From contig CAYWZW010000014.1 in the NCBI GenBank assembly GCA_964462945.1, positions 16,071-80,070 of the forward strand: 64,000 nt of DNA. The letters run 5' to 3'. The notes under the pieces are model-generated. The model searched no databases and was not told the origin of the DNA. It saw nothing but the letters and a program-made list of their open reading frames with translations. The first letter of the stretch is position 1. Every line of letters starts with the position of its first letter. This DNA is from GCA-020343675 sp964462945 (lineage in GTDB: Bacteria; Planctomycetota; Phycisphaerae; Sedimentisphaerales; Anaerobacaceae). The position numbers were made by a program, and so were the translations under genes. This document shows positions 15,995 through 24,083 of this stretch, piece after piece.

Positions 15995-18007
15995 ATGGCG
16001 TCGGAATCTAATTGGCATCAAGATGGGTTTGGTCCTCTGTCCGCCGACCAGATCGACCAGTTGACTCGCCAGAGGTGTAGCTGCGATGACTGGTCAAAGG
16101 TCGGGGTGGCCGAGCGCTTCAACGCAGACGCGGTAAGATCGACACACTTCTCCGGCGTCGTGAATCTTGGAGTATTCCAGAAGCAGGTGTCGTTCTTTGG
16201 CGGCGTGGCCAAACCGTCGGGGATCAGTCACGCAACGATTCATAACTGCACTATCGGCAACGACGTATATATAAGCCGGGTAAGAAATTACATCGCGAAC
16301 TATGCGATTGGCGACGATGCGGTGATAGACAATATCGAGCTTCTTGCGGTAGAAGGCCGGAGCAGCTTCGGCAATGGGGTGGAAGTGGCTGTTGTCAATG
16401 AGGCCGGCGGCAGAGAAATACCGATTTACGACCATCTGTCCGCTCATGCGGCGTATGTGCTGGCGTTTTATCGGCACAGGCCGAAGGTCATTGAAAAGCT
16501 GCGGAAAATGATAGCCGACTATACCGCTTCTGTGACCTGCTCGATGGGCCTTGTCGGCAGAGGAGCCAGACTGATCAACTGCCGAATCATCAAGAACGTC
16601 AAAGTGGGTCCGGGCAGTTTGATAGAGGGAGTCAACAAGTTGGAAAACGGCTCGGTCAATAGCTGTCCGGAGGACCCGGTTCATATCGGACCGGGCGTTT
16701 TCGCAGAGGATTTTATCGCATGTAGCGGCTCAAAGATTACAGACGGCACAATTATGTACAAATGCTTCGTCGGCCAGGGCACCGTGCTGTCCAGGCAGTA
16801 TTCGGCGGAAAACTCCGTCTTCTTCGCAAACTGCGGCGGCTTTCACGGTGAAGCATGTGCCGTGTTCGCCGGGCCTTATACCGTCACGCACCACAAGTCC
16901 ACATTGCTGATTGCCGGTCTGTTTTCCTTCCTGAACGCCGGCAGCGGAACGAACCAGAGCAACCACATGTACAAGCTCGGACCCGTCCATCAGGGCGTCG
17001 TGGAGCGCGGCTCCAAGACCGCCAGCGATTCCTACGTGCTCTGGCCGGCAAAGGTCGGGGCATTTACCGTCGTGATGGGCCGGCATTACAGAAACTCGGA
17101 CACCTCAGATTTGCCTTTCTCCTACCTCATCGAGCACGAGGACGAGAGCGTTCTGGTCCCCGGCGTGAATCTACGCAGCGTCGGCACGGTTCGGGACGCT
17201 CGAAAATGGCCCAGACGCGACAGGCGAAAAGCGCCTGAGAAGCTGGACCACATAAACTTCAAGCTCTTGAGCCCGTACACGATTCAAAAGATGCTCAACG
17301 GCTGCCAGTTGCTGGCGAACCTCAAGGCGACCTCGGGCGAAACGTCCGAGTACTTCACCTACCACAGCGTCAAGATCGAGAATTCGTCGTTGGATCGGGG
17401 CCTCAGATTGTACCAGATTGGGATCGACAAGTTCCTGGGCAACTGTCTGATCAAGCGGCTGGAAGGCAGGCCATTCGGCGGCGTTGACGATCTCAGGGCG
17501 GCGATGAGGCCCCAAACGAGCGTCGGGCCGGGCCAATGGGTGGACCTGGCCGGCCTTTTGGCTCCGGACGAAGCCGTTCAAAAACTCCTCTGTGATATTG
17601 AAGACGGCCAAGTGAGCAGCCTTGAGCAGATTGCGGAAGGTTTCAGGTCCATGCACGCGGATTATACGGAGTATGAGTGGGCATGGGCGGCAAACATTTT
17701 GCAGCAACGTCTGGGCAAGGCGCTCGAGAACGTAACGGCGGACGATATTATCGACCTGGTGACGAAGTGGAAGACCGCCGTCGTAGAGCTTGACCGCATG
17801 CTCCATGCGGACGCCAAGAAAGAATTCGCGGCTACGGCCCAAATCGGATATGGACTCGATGGCAGGCAGGACGCCAAGCAGGCTGATTTCGAGCAGGTCA
17901 GGGGAACGTTCGAAGAAAATGATTTCGTCCTGGAAATCGAGAAACACATCACCGTAAAAACGGCGATTGCGGAGGAGATGGTTAGTCGAATGAAACAGTT
18001 GTGCTAG
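15995..18007 (+). CDS. DUF4954 family protein (left-handed beta-helix, 670 aa)
   Basis: Large cytoplasmic protein whose first 400 residues show hexapeptide-like repeats with regular small/aliphatic residues (HATIHNCTIGNDVYISRV, ARLINCRIIKNVKVGPGS, GSKITDGTIMYKCFVGQGT) as in left-handed beta-helix acyl- or nucleotidyl-transferases, followed by a helical C-terminal half. This matches the uncharacterised DUF4954 family known from planctomycetes, spirochaetes and Bacteroidetes. No catalytic role is established. It sits 81 bp before nagB, suggesting a role in amino-sugar or UDP-sugar metabolism. The ATG at 15995 is preferred to a GTG at 15974. Confidence 0.8.
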   Translation: MASESNWHQDGFGPLSADQIDQLTRQRCSCDDWSKVGVAERFNADAVRSTHFSGVVNLGVFQKQVSFFGGVAKPSGISHATIHNCTIGNDVYISRVRNYIANYAIGDDAVIDNIELLAVEGRSSFGNGVEVAVVNEAGGREIPIYDHLSAHAAYVLAFYRHRPKVIEKLRKMIADYTASVTCSMGLVGRGARLINCRIIKNVKVGPGSLIEGVNKLENGSVNSCPEDPVHIGPGVFAEDFIACSGSKITDGTIMYKCFVGQGTVLSRQYSAENSVFFANCGGFHGEACAVFAGPYTVTHHKSTLLIAGLFSFLNAGSGTNQSNHMYKLGPVHQGVVERGSKTASDSYVLWPAKVGAFTVVMGRHYRNSDTSDLPFSYLIEHEDESVLVPGVNLRSVGTVRDARKWPRRDRRKAPEKLDHINFKLLSPYTIQKMLNGCQLLANLKATSGETSEYFTYHSVKIENSSLDRGLRLYQIGIDKFLGNCLIKRLEGRPFGGVDDLRAAMRPQTSVGPGQWVDLAGLLAPDEAVQKLLCDIEDGQVSSLEQIAEGFRSMHADYTEYEWAWAANILQQRLGKALENVTADDIIDLVTKWKTAVVELDRMLHADAKKEFAATAQIGYGLDGRQDAKQADFEQVRGTFEENDFVLEIEKHITVKTAIAEEMVSRMKQLC

Positions 18008-18088
18008 CGGGAGCCCCATTGAGGGTTTCTGCGAAATGGGACCCGGAGAAAGGGTATTCTGTGACCGAGGTTTAGGAGTAGAGAATTT

Positions 18089-18910
18089 ATGAGAGTAATT
18101 ATTCAACCCGATTATGAATTGGCGGCTCAGTGGACTGCCAATCATATAGTCAAGAGGATCAACGGGTTCGGCGCGGACAAGGCCAAGCCTTTTGTGTTGG
18201 GTCTTCCCACGGGCTCTTCACCGCTGGGCGTGTACAAAGAATTGATACGGCTGAACAAGAATGGAACCGTCTCTTTCAAAAATGTTGTCACCTTTAATAT
18301 GGATGAGTACGTGAACCTTCCCGAGGATCACCCGGAAAGCTATCATTCTTTCATGTGGAAAAACTTCTTCGGCCACGTGGATATAAAGAAGGAAAACGTC
18401 AATATTCTCAACGGCAATGCGCCGGACCTTGACGCTGAATGTGAAAGGTATGAAGAGAAGATGAAAAAGGTGGGGGGGGTCAACCTCTTTATGGGAGGTA
18501 TAGGTCCCGACGGCCACATCGCATTCAATGAGCCGGCTTCGTCATTGTCGTCGAGAACGCGCGTCAAGACACTGACCTATGATACGATCGTGGCCAATTC
18601 GCGTTTCTTCGGCGGCGACGTCAACAAGGTGCCTAAGACCGCCCTGACGGTAGGTGTAGCCACTGTTATGGACGCCCATGAAGTGCTGATTATCGTCAGC
18701 GGCCATAACAAGGCGAGGGCGCTGCAACATGCTATCGAAGAAGGCATAAACCATATATGGACAATCAGCGCCCTGCAAATGCACCCCAAGGGCATTATTG
18801 TCTGCGATGAAGAGGCCACAATAGAGCTCAAGGTCGGGACGGTCAATTACTTCAAGGGTATAGAAGCAGCCCATCTCGACCCCGCCTCGCTCCTGACCTG
18901 CTGCTCGTAA
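18089..18910 (+). CDS. nagB: Glucosamine-6-phosphate deaminase
   Basis: Converts glucosamine 6-phosphate to fructose 6-phosphate and ammonia, the last step of amino-sugar catabolism; 273 aa. Family blocks are clear: LGLPTGSSPLGVYKELI (phosphate loop), FNMDEYVNLPEDHPESYHSFM with the catalytic Asp, GGIGPDGHIAFNEPASSLSSRTRVKTL, and VSGHNKARALQHAIEEG. Start ATG follows GGAGTAGAG. The MITE-like repeat begins at its stop codon. Co-located with the DUF4954 gene. Confidence 0.96.
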   Translation: MRVIIQPDYELAAQWTANHIVKRINGFGADKAKPFVLGLPTGSSPLGVYKELIRLNKNGTVSFKNVVTFNMDEYVNLPEDHPESYHSFMWKNFFGHVDIKKENVNILNGNAPDLDAECERYEEKMKKVGGVNLFMGGIGPDGHIAFNEPASSLSSRTRVKTLTYDTIVANSRFFGGDVNKVPKTALTVGVATVMDAHEVLIIVSGHNKARALQHAIEEGINHIWTISALQMHPKGIIVCDEEATIELKVGTVNYFKGIEAAHLDPASLLTCCS

Positions 18911-19110
18911 CTGAACTTTTGCAGAATTGAAGTTAGGCATGCTTTTGGAAAGAAAAAATCTTCTCTTTCGATTTTTTCTTTCTAAAATACGACGCGTAAC
19001 GTTCGACTCGACAATATGTTACGATACGGTACCCAATTATTCTCAGAAAATCGTGGAACCGATTTTCTGAAATAATATATGCCTAACTTCAATTCTGCAA
19101 AACTGTTATC
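18908..19110. mobile_element. MITE-like element with perfect 24-bp inverted ends
   Basis: The terminal repeats at 18917-18940 and 19079-19102 are exact reverse complements (inner phrase GAAGTTAGGCAT / ATGCCTAACTTC). Two perfect hairpins lie inside: GAAAGAAAAAATC..GATTTTTTCTTTC (about 18949-18984) and TCAGAAAATCG..CGATTTTCTGA (about 19043-19072). No open frame. It sits between the convergent nagB and parvulin genes and starts at the nagB stop codon. A half copy is at 10070-10155. Non-autonomous transposition is inferred from structure only; no transposase is seen. Confidence 0.8.
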
Positions 19111-19145
19111 GTAACTTGAGTTTGTGGGGCCTTTGCTCCACAGGG

Positions 19146-20213
19146 TCAGGTTTGAAATGGAAAGACGATATTCGCCTCGGCTTTGAGCGAGTTGATATAC
19201 TCCTCGGCGAAGTCGGATTGTTTCTTGACTGTTAGCTGTTTTATTATGTCGTCTTTGGCTTGCTCAAACGCAACGACGCCGGCGTCTTTATGATCGGTTA
19301 CTTTGATGATGTGGAATCCGTACTCGGTTTCCACCACGTCGCTGACTTGCCCGACGGCCAGCTCGAAAGCCACTTTCTCAAAAAGCGGCGTCGTTTGACC
19401 TCTTGGGAAGAAACCCAGATCGCCGCCGTTCGGAGCCGATGGACAGGTTGAGTGGGCTTTGGCTAACTCGGCCAAATCCGCTCCGTTCTTGATTTGCTTA
19501 AGCAGGTCCTCGGCCTTTGCTCTGGCCTTCGCCTTGGCCTGGTTTGGGTCGGTGTTGGGATCCGTGGGTGCGGCGGCTATGAGAATATGACTGGCTCTGA
19601 CTTGTTCGGGTGTTTCGAACCGTTTCAGGTTTTCATCATAATGCTTCTTGGCCTCCTCTTCCGTGACGCTTATCTTTCCCGTCCACTGCATTTCCATGAA
19701 CTTGGTGCGGGACAAGCCTTTGCGGACGTCGTTCTTCACGTCGTCAAAATTCTGACCATATTGCTCTATCTGCTTTTTGACTTCTTCCAGGGATAATAGC
19801 TGTCCCGGGCCCGAAGCGATTTCCCTGATCTTGTCAATGACTTCTTCTTCCGAGACGACGATGTTGGCTTCTTTTATCTTTTGATCCAGTAACTGCCTGC
19901 GTATCAACAGCTCCAGGGCCTGCTGTCTGAGCTGTTTCTTGTACTGGTCGGCAATCGCGGGAGCCAATTGTGTGGACTGTCTGGCGATGGTGTCAAGCTG
20001 AGGCTTGATGAGTGCGTCCACTTCGCCGGCGGCAATATCGATGCCGTTGACGGTCACGGCGACCTTGTTGGCGTCCGCTTCCGAAGGGGCGTTCGGTTCG
20101 GTTTTCGCAGCCCCTGTTTCCTTGGGGCTCTTGGGCTTACAGTTCAGACTCACGGCGGCAAAGAGTATCATAAGGCAGATGGGAATTCTTAAACCAAGAG
20201 ACCAGGTTCTCAT
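19146..20213 (-). CDS. Peptidyl-prolyl cis-trans isomerase lipoprotein (SurA/PrsA-type parvulin)
   Basis: Extracytoplasmic folding factor for exported proteins, 355 aa. Lipoprotein signal with a lipobox-like VSLNC near residue 25, a charged linker, a SurA-N/PrsA-type helical chaperone region (about 50-200; VNGIDIAAGEVDALI, LLIRRQLLDQKI), then one parvulin domain starting RASHILIAA and containing LAKAHSTCPSAPNGGDLGFFPRGQ, VAFELAVGQVSDVVETEYGFHIIKV. A long DPNTDPNQAKAKARAKAEDLL insertion is typical of planctomycete forms. Transcribed alone, convergent with nagB. Confidence 0.92.
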   Translation of the reverse strand: MRTWSLGLRIPICLMILFAAVSLNCKPKSPKETGAAKTEPNAPSEADANKVAVTVNGIDIAAGEVDALIKPQLDTIARQSTQLAPAIADQYKKQLRQQALELLIRRQLLDQKIKEANIVVSEEEVIDKIREIASGPGQLLSLEEVKKQIEQYGQNFDDVKNDVRKGLSRTKFMEMQWTGKISVTEEEAKKHYDENLKRFETPEQVRASHILIAAAPTDPNTDPNQAKAKARAKAEDLLKQIKNGADLAELAKAHSTCPSAPNGGDLGFFPRGQTTPLFEKVAFELAVGQVSDVVETEYGFHIIKVTDHKDAGVVAFEQAKDDIIKQLTVKKQSDFAEEYINSLKAEANIVFPFQT

Positions 20214-20393
20214 AACTTACCCTTTCGCAGGTTCAAAAACACAAAAAAAGACCCCTCACCAGGGCCGTATAAATGGATTATCCCGATCGCAGCCCAAGAC
20301 GTCAAGCCTTATTTATCTTCAATCGTCAATGCGGACCTGCTGCTTAATTACTTATTGGACATATTTTGAGGTATATTGCACCAAATCCAACCT

Positions 20394-20422
20394 TTGTCAC
20401 GGCGCCGGGGAAATGATAGAAT
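20394..20422 (+). promoter_or_regulatory. Sigma-70-like promoter of the URO-D/GH2/sulfatase operon
   Basis: TTGTCA (20394-20399), 17-bp spacer, TAGAAT (20417-20422). The start of transcription would be near 20429, about 60 bases before the first ATG. Confidence 0.6.
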
Positions 20423-20434
20423 AGCGGCCGCAAA

Positions 20435-20461
20435 CTTCTCGCCTCGTCGATCGAGGAGAAG
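20435..20461 (+). promoter_or_regulatory. Leader hairpin upstream of the operon
   Basis: CTTCTCGCCTCG and CGAGGAGAAG form a ten-pair stem with a two-base bulge and a TCGAT loop, right after the predicted transcription start. It could stabilise the mRNA 5' end or be an operator; the sequence alone cannot tell. A good GGGAGG ribosome site follows at about 20479. Confidence 0.45.
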
Positions 20462-20490
20462 GCAGGCTGTTTTCTTCTGGGAGGTTCATT

Positions 20491-21810
20491 ATGACTAAGG
20501 ATGCAGCTAACAAGTCAGCCATGACCGGCAGAGAACGGGTCCTCGGGGCCCTAAACTACAAGCAGGTGGACCGAGTTCCCGTCGATCTGGGCGGGACGCT
20601 CGGCACAGGAGCGCACGTGAGCGTCATTGCGAATCTGCGTGCGGCCCTCGGTCTGGATAAGCCGGGGATGCCCGTGAAGGTTGTCGAGCCTTATCAAATG
20701 CTCGGCGAGGTTGCGGCCGATCTGCGGGACCTGTTGAAAATCGACACGGTGAACCTGCCCGGACCGAAGAATCACTTTGGCTTTGCGAACACGGGCTGGA
20801 AGCCGTGGAAAACCTTTGACGGCACGGATGTGCTGGTTCCGGGCAAGTTCAATACCAGGCCGGAGCCGAACGGCGATATCCTCCAGTACCCGCAAGGGGA
20901 TAAATCCGTGCCGGCCTCGGGGCGAATGCCGAAAGGCGGGTTTTATTTCGACGACATCGTTCGCCAGGAGCCGATTGACGAGGCGAAGCTCGACCCGGCT
21001 GATAACCTTGAAGATTTTGCGATTGTCAGCGACAAAGATTTGAAGGTTTATGAACAGCGGGCGCGCGAGCTTTATGACCATACCGACTTGGCCATTACGA
21101 CGGGATTGCCCGGCACGGCCTTTGGGGACATCGCACTGGTCCCTGCGGCGTTTCTAAAACATCCGAAGGGAATTCGTGGCATTGAAGAGTGGTACATCAG
21201 CACGGTCTCCCGAAGAGAATATGTCAGGGAGGTTTTCGCCGGCCAGGCGGAGATCGCAATTAAGAATCTCGAGCGGATTTACCAGGCCGTTGGCGACCGG
21301 ATCCAGGCCGTATGGCTGGATGGGACCGACCTGGCGGCACAGAATACGCTCTTCTGCGGACCTGACACCTACCGGGAACTCTATCTGCCGTTCAGCAGAA
21401 AGCTCAACGACTGGATTCACGCTCATACCAAATGGAAGACGATGAAGCACTGCTGCGGGGGCTGTGAGCCGCTGATTGAAGGGTTCATCGAGGCCGGTTT
21501 CGATATTCTCAATCCCGTCCAGACCTCCGCCCAGGGGATGGACCCGCAGCACTTAGTGGACAAATATGGCGGCAGGATCGTCTTTTGGGGAGGCGGCGTG
21601 GATACACAGAAGACGTTGCCGTTCGGTGAGCCTGACCAGGTCCGCCGCGAGGTCAAAGAGCGCGTTCGCACGTTCGGTGCAAAAAAGGGTTTTATCTTCG
21701 CTACCGTTCACAACATTCAGTGCAACACACCCACCCAGAACGTCCTGGCCATGTTTGAGGCGTTGGGCAGAGCCCCCGCGTCTGCTTGGCGCAGACAAGC
21801 GCGGGGGTAG
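20491..21810 (+). CDS. URO-D-fold methyltransferase (MtaA/CmuA-like)
   Basis: 439 aa protein with the uroporphyrinogen decarboxylase fold, of the branch that in characterised members (MtaA, CmuA) moves methyl groups to or from corrinoids. It starts TGRERVLGALNYKQVDRVPVDLGG, a family hallmark. A zinc motif of the H-x-C..C type is visible: His320 and Cys322 (KHCCGG) and Cys411 (NIQCNTP). True HemE arginines are not evident. It heads an operon with GH2, sulfatase and sugar porter, which makes removal of methyl groups from a glycan-derived sugar an attractive but unproven role. The last ten residues (ASAWRRQARG) come from a palindromic repeat running into the stop codon. Confidence 0.8.
   Translation: MTKDAANKSAMTGRERVLGALNYKQVDRVPVDLGGTLGTGAHVSVIANLRAALGLDKPGMPVKVVEPYQMLGEVAADLRDLLKIDTVNLPGPKNHFGFANTGWKPWKTFDGTDVLVPGKFNTRPEPNGDILQYPQGDKSVPASGRMPKGGFYFDDIVRQEPIDEAKLDPADNLEDFAIVSDKDLKVYEQRARELYDHTDLAITTGLPGTAFGDIALVPAAFLKHPKGIRGIEEWYISTVSRREYVREVFAGQAEIAIKNLERIYQAVGDRIQAVWLDGTDLAAQNTLFCGPDTYRELYLPFSRKLNDWIHAHTKWKTMKHCCGGCEPLIEGFIEAGFDILNPVQTSAQGMDPQHLVDKYGGRIVFWGGGVDTQKTLPFGEPDQVRREVKERVRTFGAKKGFIFATVHNIQCNTPTQNVLAMFEALGRAPASAWRRQARG
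21773..21807. repeat. Palindromic repeat at the 3' end of the URO-D gene
   Basis: CCCCCGC and GCGGGGG outer arms with TCTGC/GCAGA inner arms around TTGGC. It ends directly before the TAG stop and is translated. Strong stem; might also protect the 3' side of the first cistron. Confidence 0.7.
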
Positions 21811-21822
21811 GAGAGAAAAACT

Positions 21823-24030
21823 ATGCAGGGTAAAAAGCAATCGTGCGGGACGCGCGTCGTGTTGTCAATCGCAATCGGTTTGCTCTTCAGTCCCGCACCA
21901 ATTGAACCTGGGTGGGCGGTAGGCTCAAGCCAGACCATGGGCACTCGTCCCGGGCAATTGGTGCGGGATGCCGAGAGTGGCGGTCCGAGACGGATCATCA
22001 ATCTGGATGGACAGTGGGAAATTGCCGAAGGCGGCATGGATTCGGTTCCTGCGAGTTTCGAGCACAAGGCACCGGTGCCGGGACTGGTGGATATGGCCGA
22101 GCCTGCCTTTGCAGAAGTCGGAAAAAAGAGCGAGCGACGTCAGGCCTTCTGGTATCGCCGCACCTTCAGCGTCGATGGGCCGATTCCTCCTGTTGCAATA
22201 CTGAAGATTGGCAAAGCCAGGTACGGTACGAAGGTCTGGCTGAACGGACAAGTCGTCGGCGAGCACCTGCCGTGCTTTACGCCCGCGCTGCTGGATGTCA
22301 AGGCGTACCTCAAAGGCCAAGGGCAGCAGAACGAGATGATCATCCGGGTCGGCGCCGACCGCGAATCGATGCCGGAAGGAATACCGACCGGCTGGGACTT
22401 CGAGAAGTATCTCTACATTCCCGGCATTTATGATTCGGTTGAGCTGATTCTCACGGGCGAGCCTCACATCGTGAACATCCAGGCCGCTCCCGACCTTGCC
22501 AAAAGCAACGTCCGGGTCCAGGTCACGATTCGCAGCGGTCGTGAAATTCGCATGTTCGCCCTTGATTGCATCGTTCGCGAGGCATTATCGGGCCGGGAAG
22601 TAGGGCGAGAGGCTGCTAACCCAGCCATGAGTGAGAACGAGCAGAAGACGTTCGATTTCACGATTCCTATCAAGGACTGTCATCTCTGGTCGCCGGAGGA
22701 TCCGTTCCTGTATGAGCTGGAGGTCAGCACCAACTTCGACAGGCTGAAGGTTCGATTCGGCATGCGCTCGTTCAGGTTCGACAAGGACTCCGGCCGGGCC
22801 ATCCTTAATGGTAAGCCGTACTATATGCGGGGAACCAACGTCTGTGCCTATCGCTTTTTCGAGGACGCCCAGCGGGGCGACAAACCCTGGCGGGCTGAGT
22901 GGGTACGGCGCCTGCATCGCAAATTCAAGAGCATGAACTGGAATTCGATTCGTTACTGCATCGGTTTTCCGCCCGAGATCTGGTACGACATTGCCGACGA
23001 GGAGGGCTTCTTGATTCAGGATGAATTTCCTATATGGCTGCTGGGCAAAGCGCCGGAGAATCCCACAAGCGAAAAGATCATTCCGGAATATACCGAGTGG
23101 ATGCGCGAGCGATGGAACCATCCGTGCGTCGTTATCTGGGACGCACAAAACGAAAGCGTCACCGAGGAAACCGGCAAAGCGATCGCCGCCGTGCGTGATC
23201 TGGATTTGTCAAACCGGCCCTGGGATAACGGCTGGGCCGCCCCCCAGAGCGACGCCGATTGCATCGAGACCCATCCGTACCTGTTCAGCGTCATCCAGTG
23301 GGGTCGAGGTAAATTTCGCCTGTCTGATCTGGCCCACACATCTGCCCAGCCACCTGTCAGAGACGTCCAAAAAAATTACCGGCTCCCGATTATCATCAAC
23401 GAGTATGCCTGGCTGTGGCTCAATCGCGATGGCACGACCACGTGCCTGACGGACAAGATATATGAGTATCTGCTCGGGCCGAATTCCACCGTCGCTCAGC
23501 GGCGTTTGCTCTACGCTCGTTACTTAGCCGCCTTGACCGAATTCTGGCGAGGCCACCGTGAATGTGCCGGAGTGCTGCATTTTTGCGGATTAGGTTATTC
23601 GCGGCCCGGCGACAAGCCCCGGCCGGAAGGCGGCGCGACCAGCGACCATTTCATCGATCTGGAGAAGCTCACCTTTGAGCCCAGCTTCGAGAAGTACGTC
23701 CGCGATGCCTTTTCTCCGGTGGGACTGATGATTGATTTCTGGGCGGAAGAGCTTGCCGGCGGCTCCGAGCACGAGTTCAAGGTTTTTGTAATAAACGACC
23801 TTCATAACGACTGGAAAGGGGCCGTTCGTCTGCGTATCGTGCGCGGCGGCCAGACCGTCGCGGAACAGTCTAAGAATTGCGACGTCGATAGTCTTGGCCG
23901 GGAAGTTCTGTCCTTTGTCCAGCAAATTCCAGAGAAAGCCGGAGATTATCAGCTCGTTGCAGAATTGGATAGGGCAAATGATGCAGTCGTGCAGAGCTTG
24001 CGAGATTTCAAAGTGGTTTCCGCCGAATAG
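21823..24030 (+). CDS. Glycoside hydrolase family 2 enzyme, exported, 735 aa
   Basis: Second GH2 enzyme, with a signal peptide (VLSIAIGLLFSPAPIEPGWA). Sugar-binding jelly roll about residues 45-210 (WYRRTFSV, VWLNGQVVGEH), an immunoglobulin-like domain (DCHLWSPEDPFLYEL), and a TIM barrel from about 320 (GKPYYMRGTNVCAYRFFED). Acid/base Glu444 in DAQNESV; nucleophile Glu527 in IINEYAW. It is shorter than the family-2 enzyme at 2012-4996 and not its close copy. It begins 12 bp after the URO-D gene. With the sulfatase and porter it forms a glycan-use operon. The exact sugar is not readable. Confidence 0.92.
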   Translation: MQGKKQSCGTRVVLSIAIGLLFSPAPIEPGWAVGSSQTMGTRPGQLVRDAESGGPRRIINLDGQWEIAEGGMDSVPASFEHKAPVPGLVDMAEPAFAEVGKKSERRQAFWYRRTFSVDGPIPPVAILKIGKARYGTKVWLNGQVVGEHLPCFTPALLDVKAYLKGQGQQNEMIIRVGADRESMPEGIPTGWDFEKYLYIPGIYDSVELILTGEPHIVNIQAAPDLAKSNVRVQVTIRSGREIRMFALDCIVREALSGREVGREAANPAMSENEQKTFDFTIPIKDCHLWSPEDPFLYELEVSTNFDRLKVRFGMRSFRFDKDSGRAILNGKPYYMRGTNVCAYRFFEDAQRGDKPWRAEWVRRLHRKFKSMNWNSIRYCIGFPPEIWYDIADEEGFLIQDEFPIWLLGKAPENPTSEKIIPEYTEWMRERWNHPCVVIWDAQNESVTEETGKAIAAVRDLDLSNRPWDNGWAAPQSDADCIETHPYLFSVIQWGRGKFRLSDLAHTSAQPPVRDVQKNYRLPIIINEYAWLWLNRDGTTTCLTDKIYEYLLGPNSTVAQRRLLYARYLAALTEFWRGHRECAGVLHFCGLGYSRPGDKPRPEGGATSDHFIDLEKLTFEPSFEKYVRDAFSPVGLMIDFWAEELAGGSEHEFKVFVINDLHNDWKGAVRLRIVRGGQTVAEQSKNCDVDSLGREVLSFVQQIPEKAGDYQLVAELDRANDAVVQSLRDFKVVSAE

Positions 24031-24083
24031 TACAAGCGTGGCTGTTGCTCTGTTGGGTCTGAATGAAGAAGGAGATGATAACA

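Noticed and set aside
17171..18145. Minus-strand open frame of 324 codons
   Set aside because: Antisense to the DUF4954 gene, which is supported by repeats of the beta-helix.
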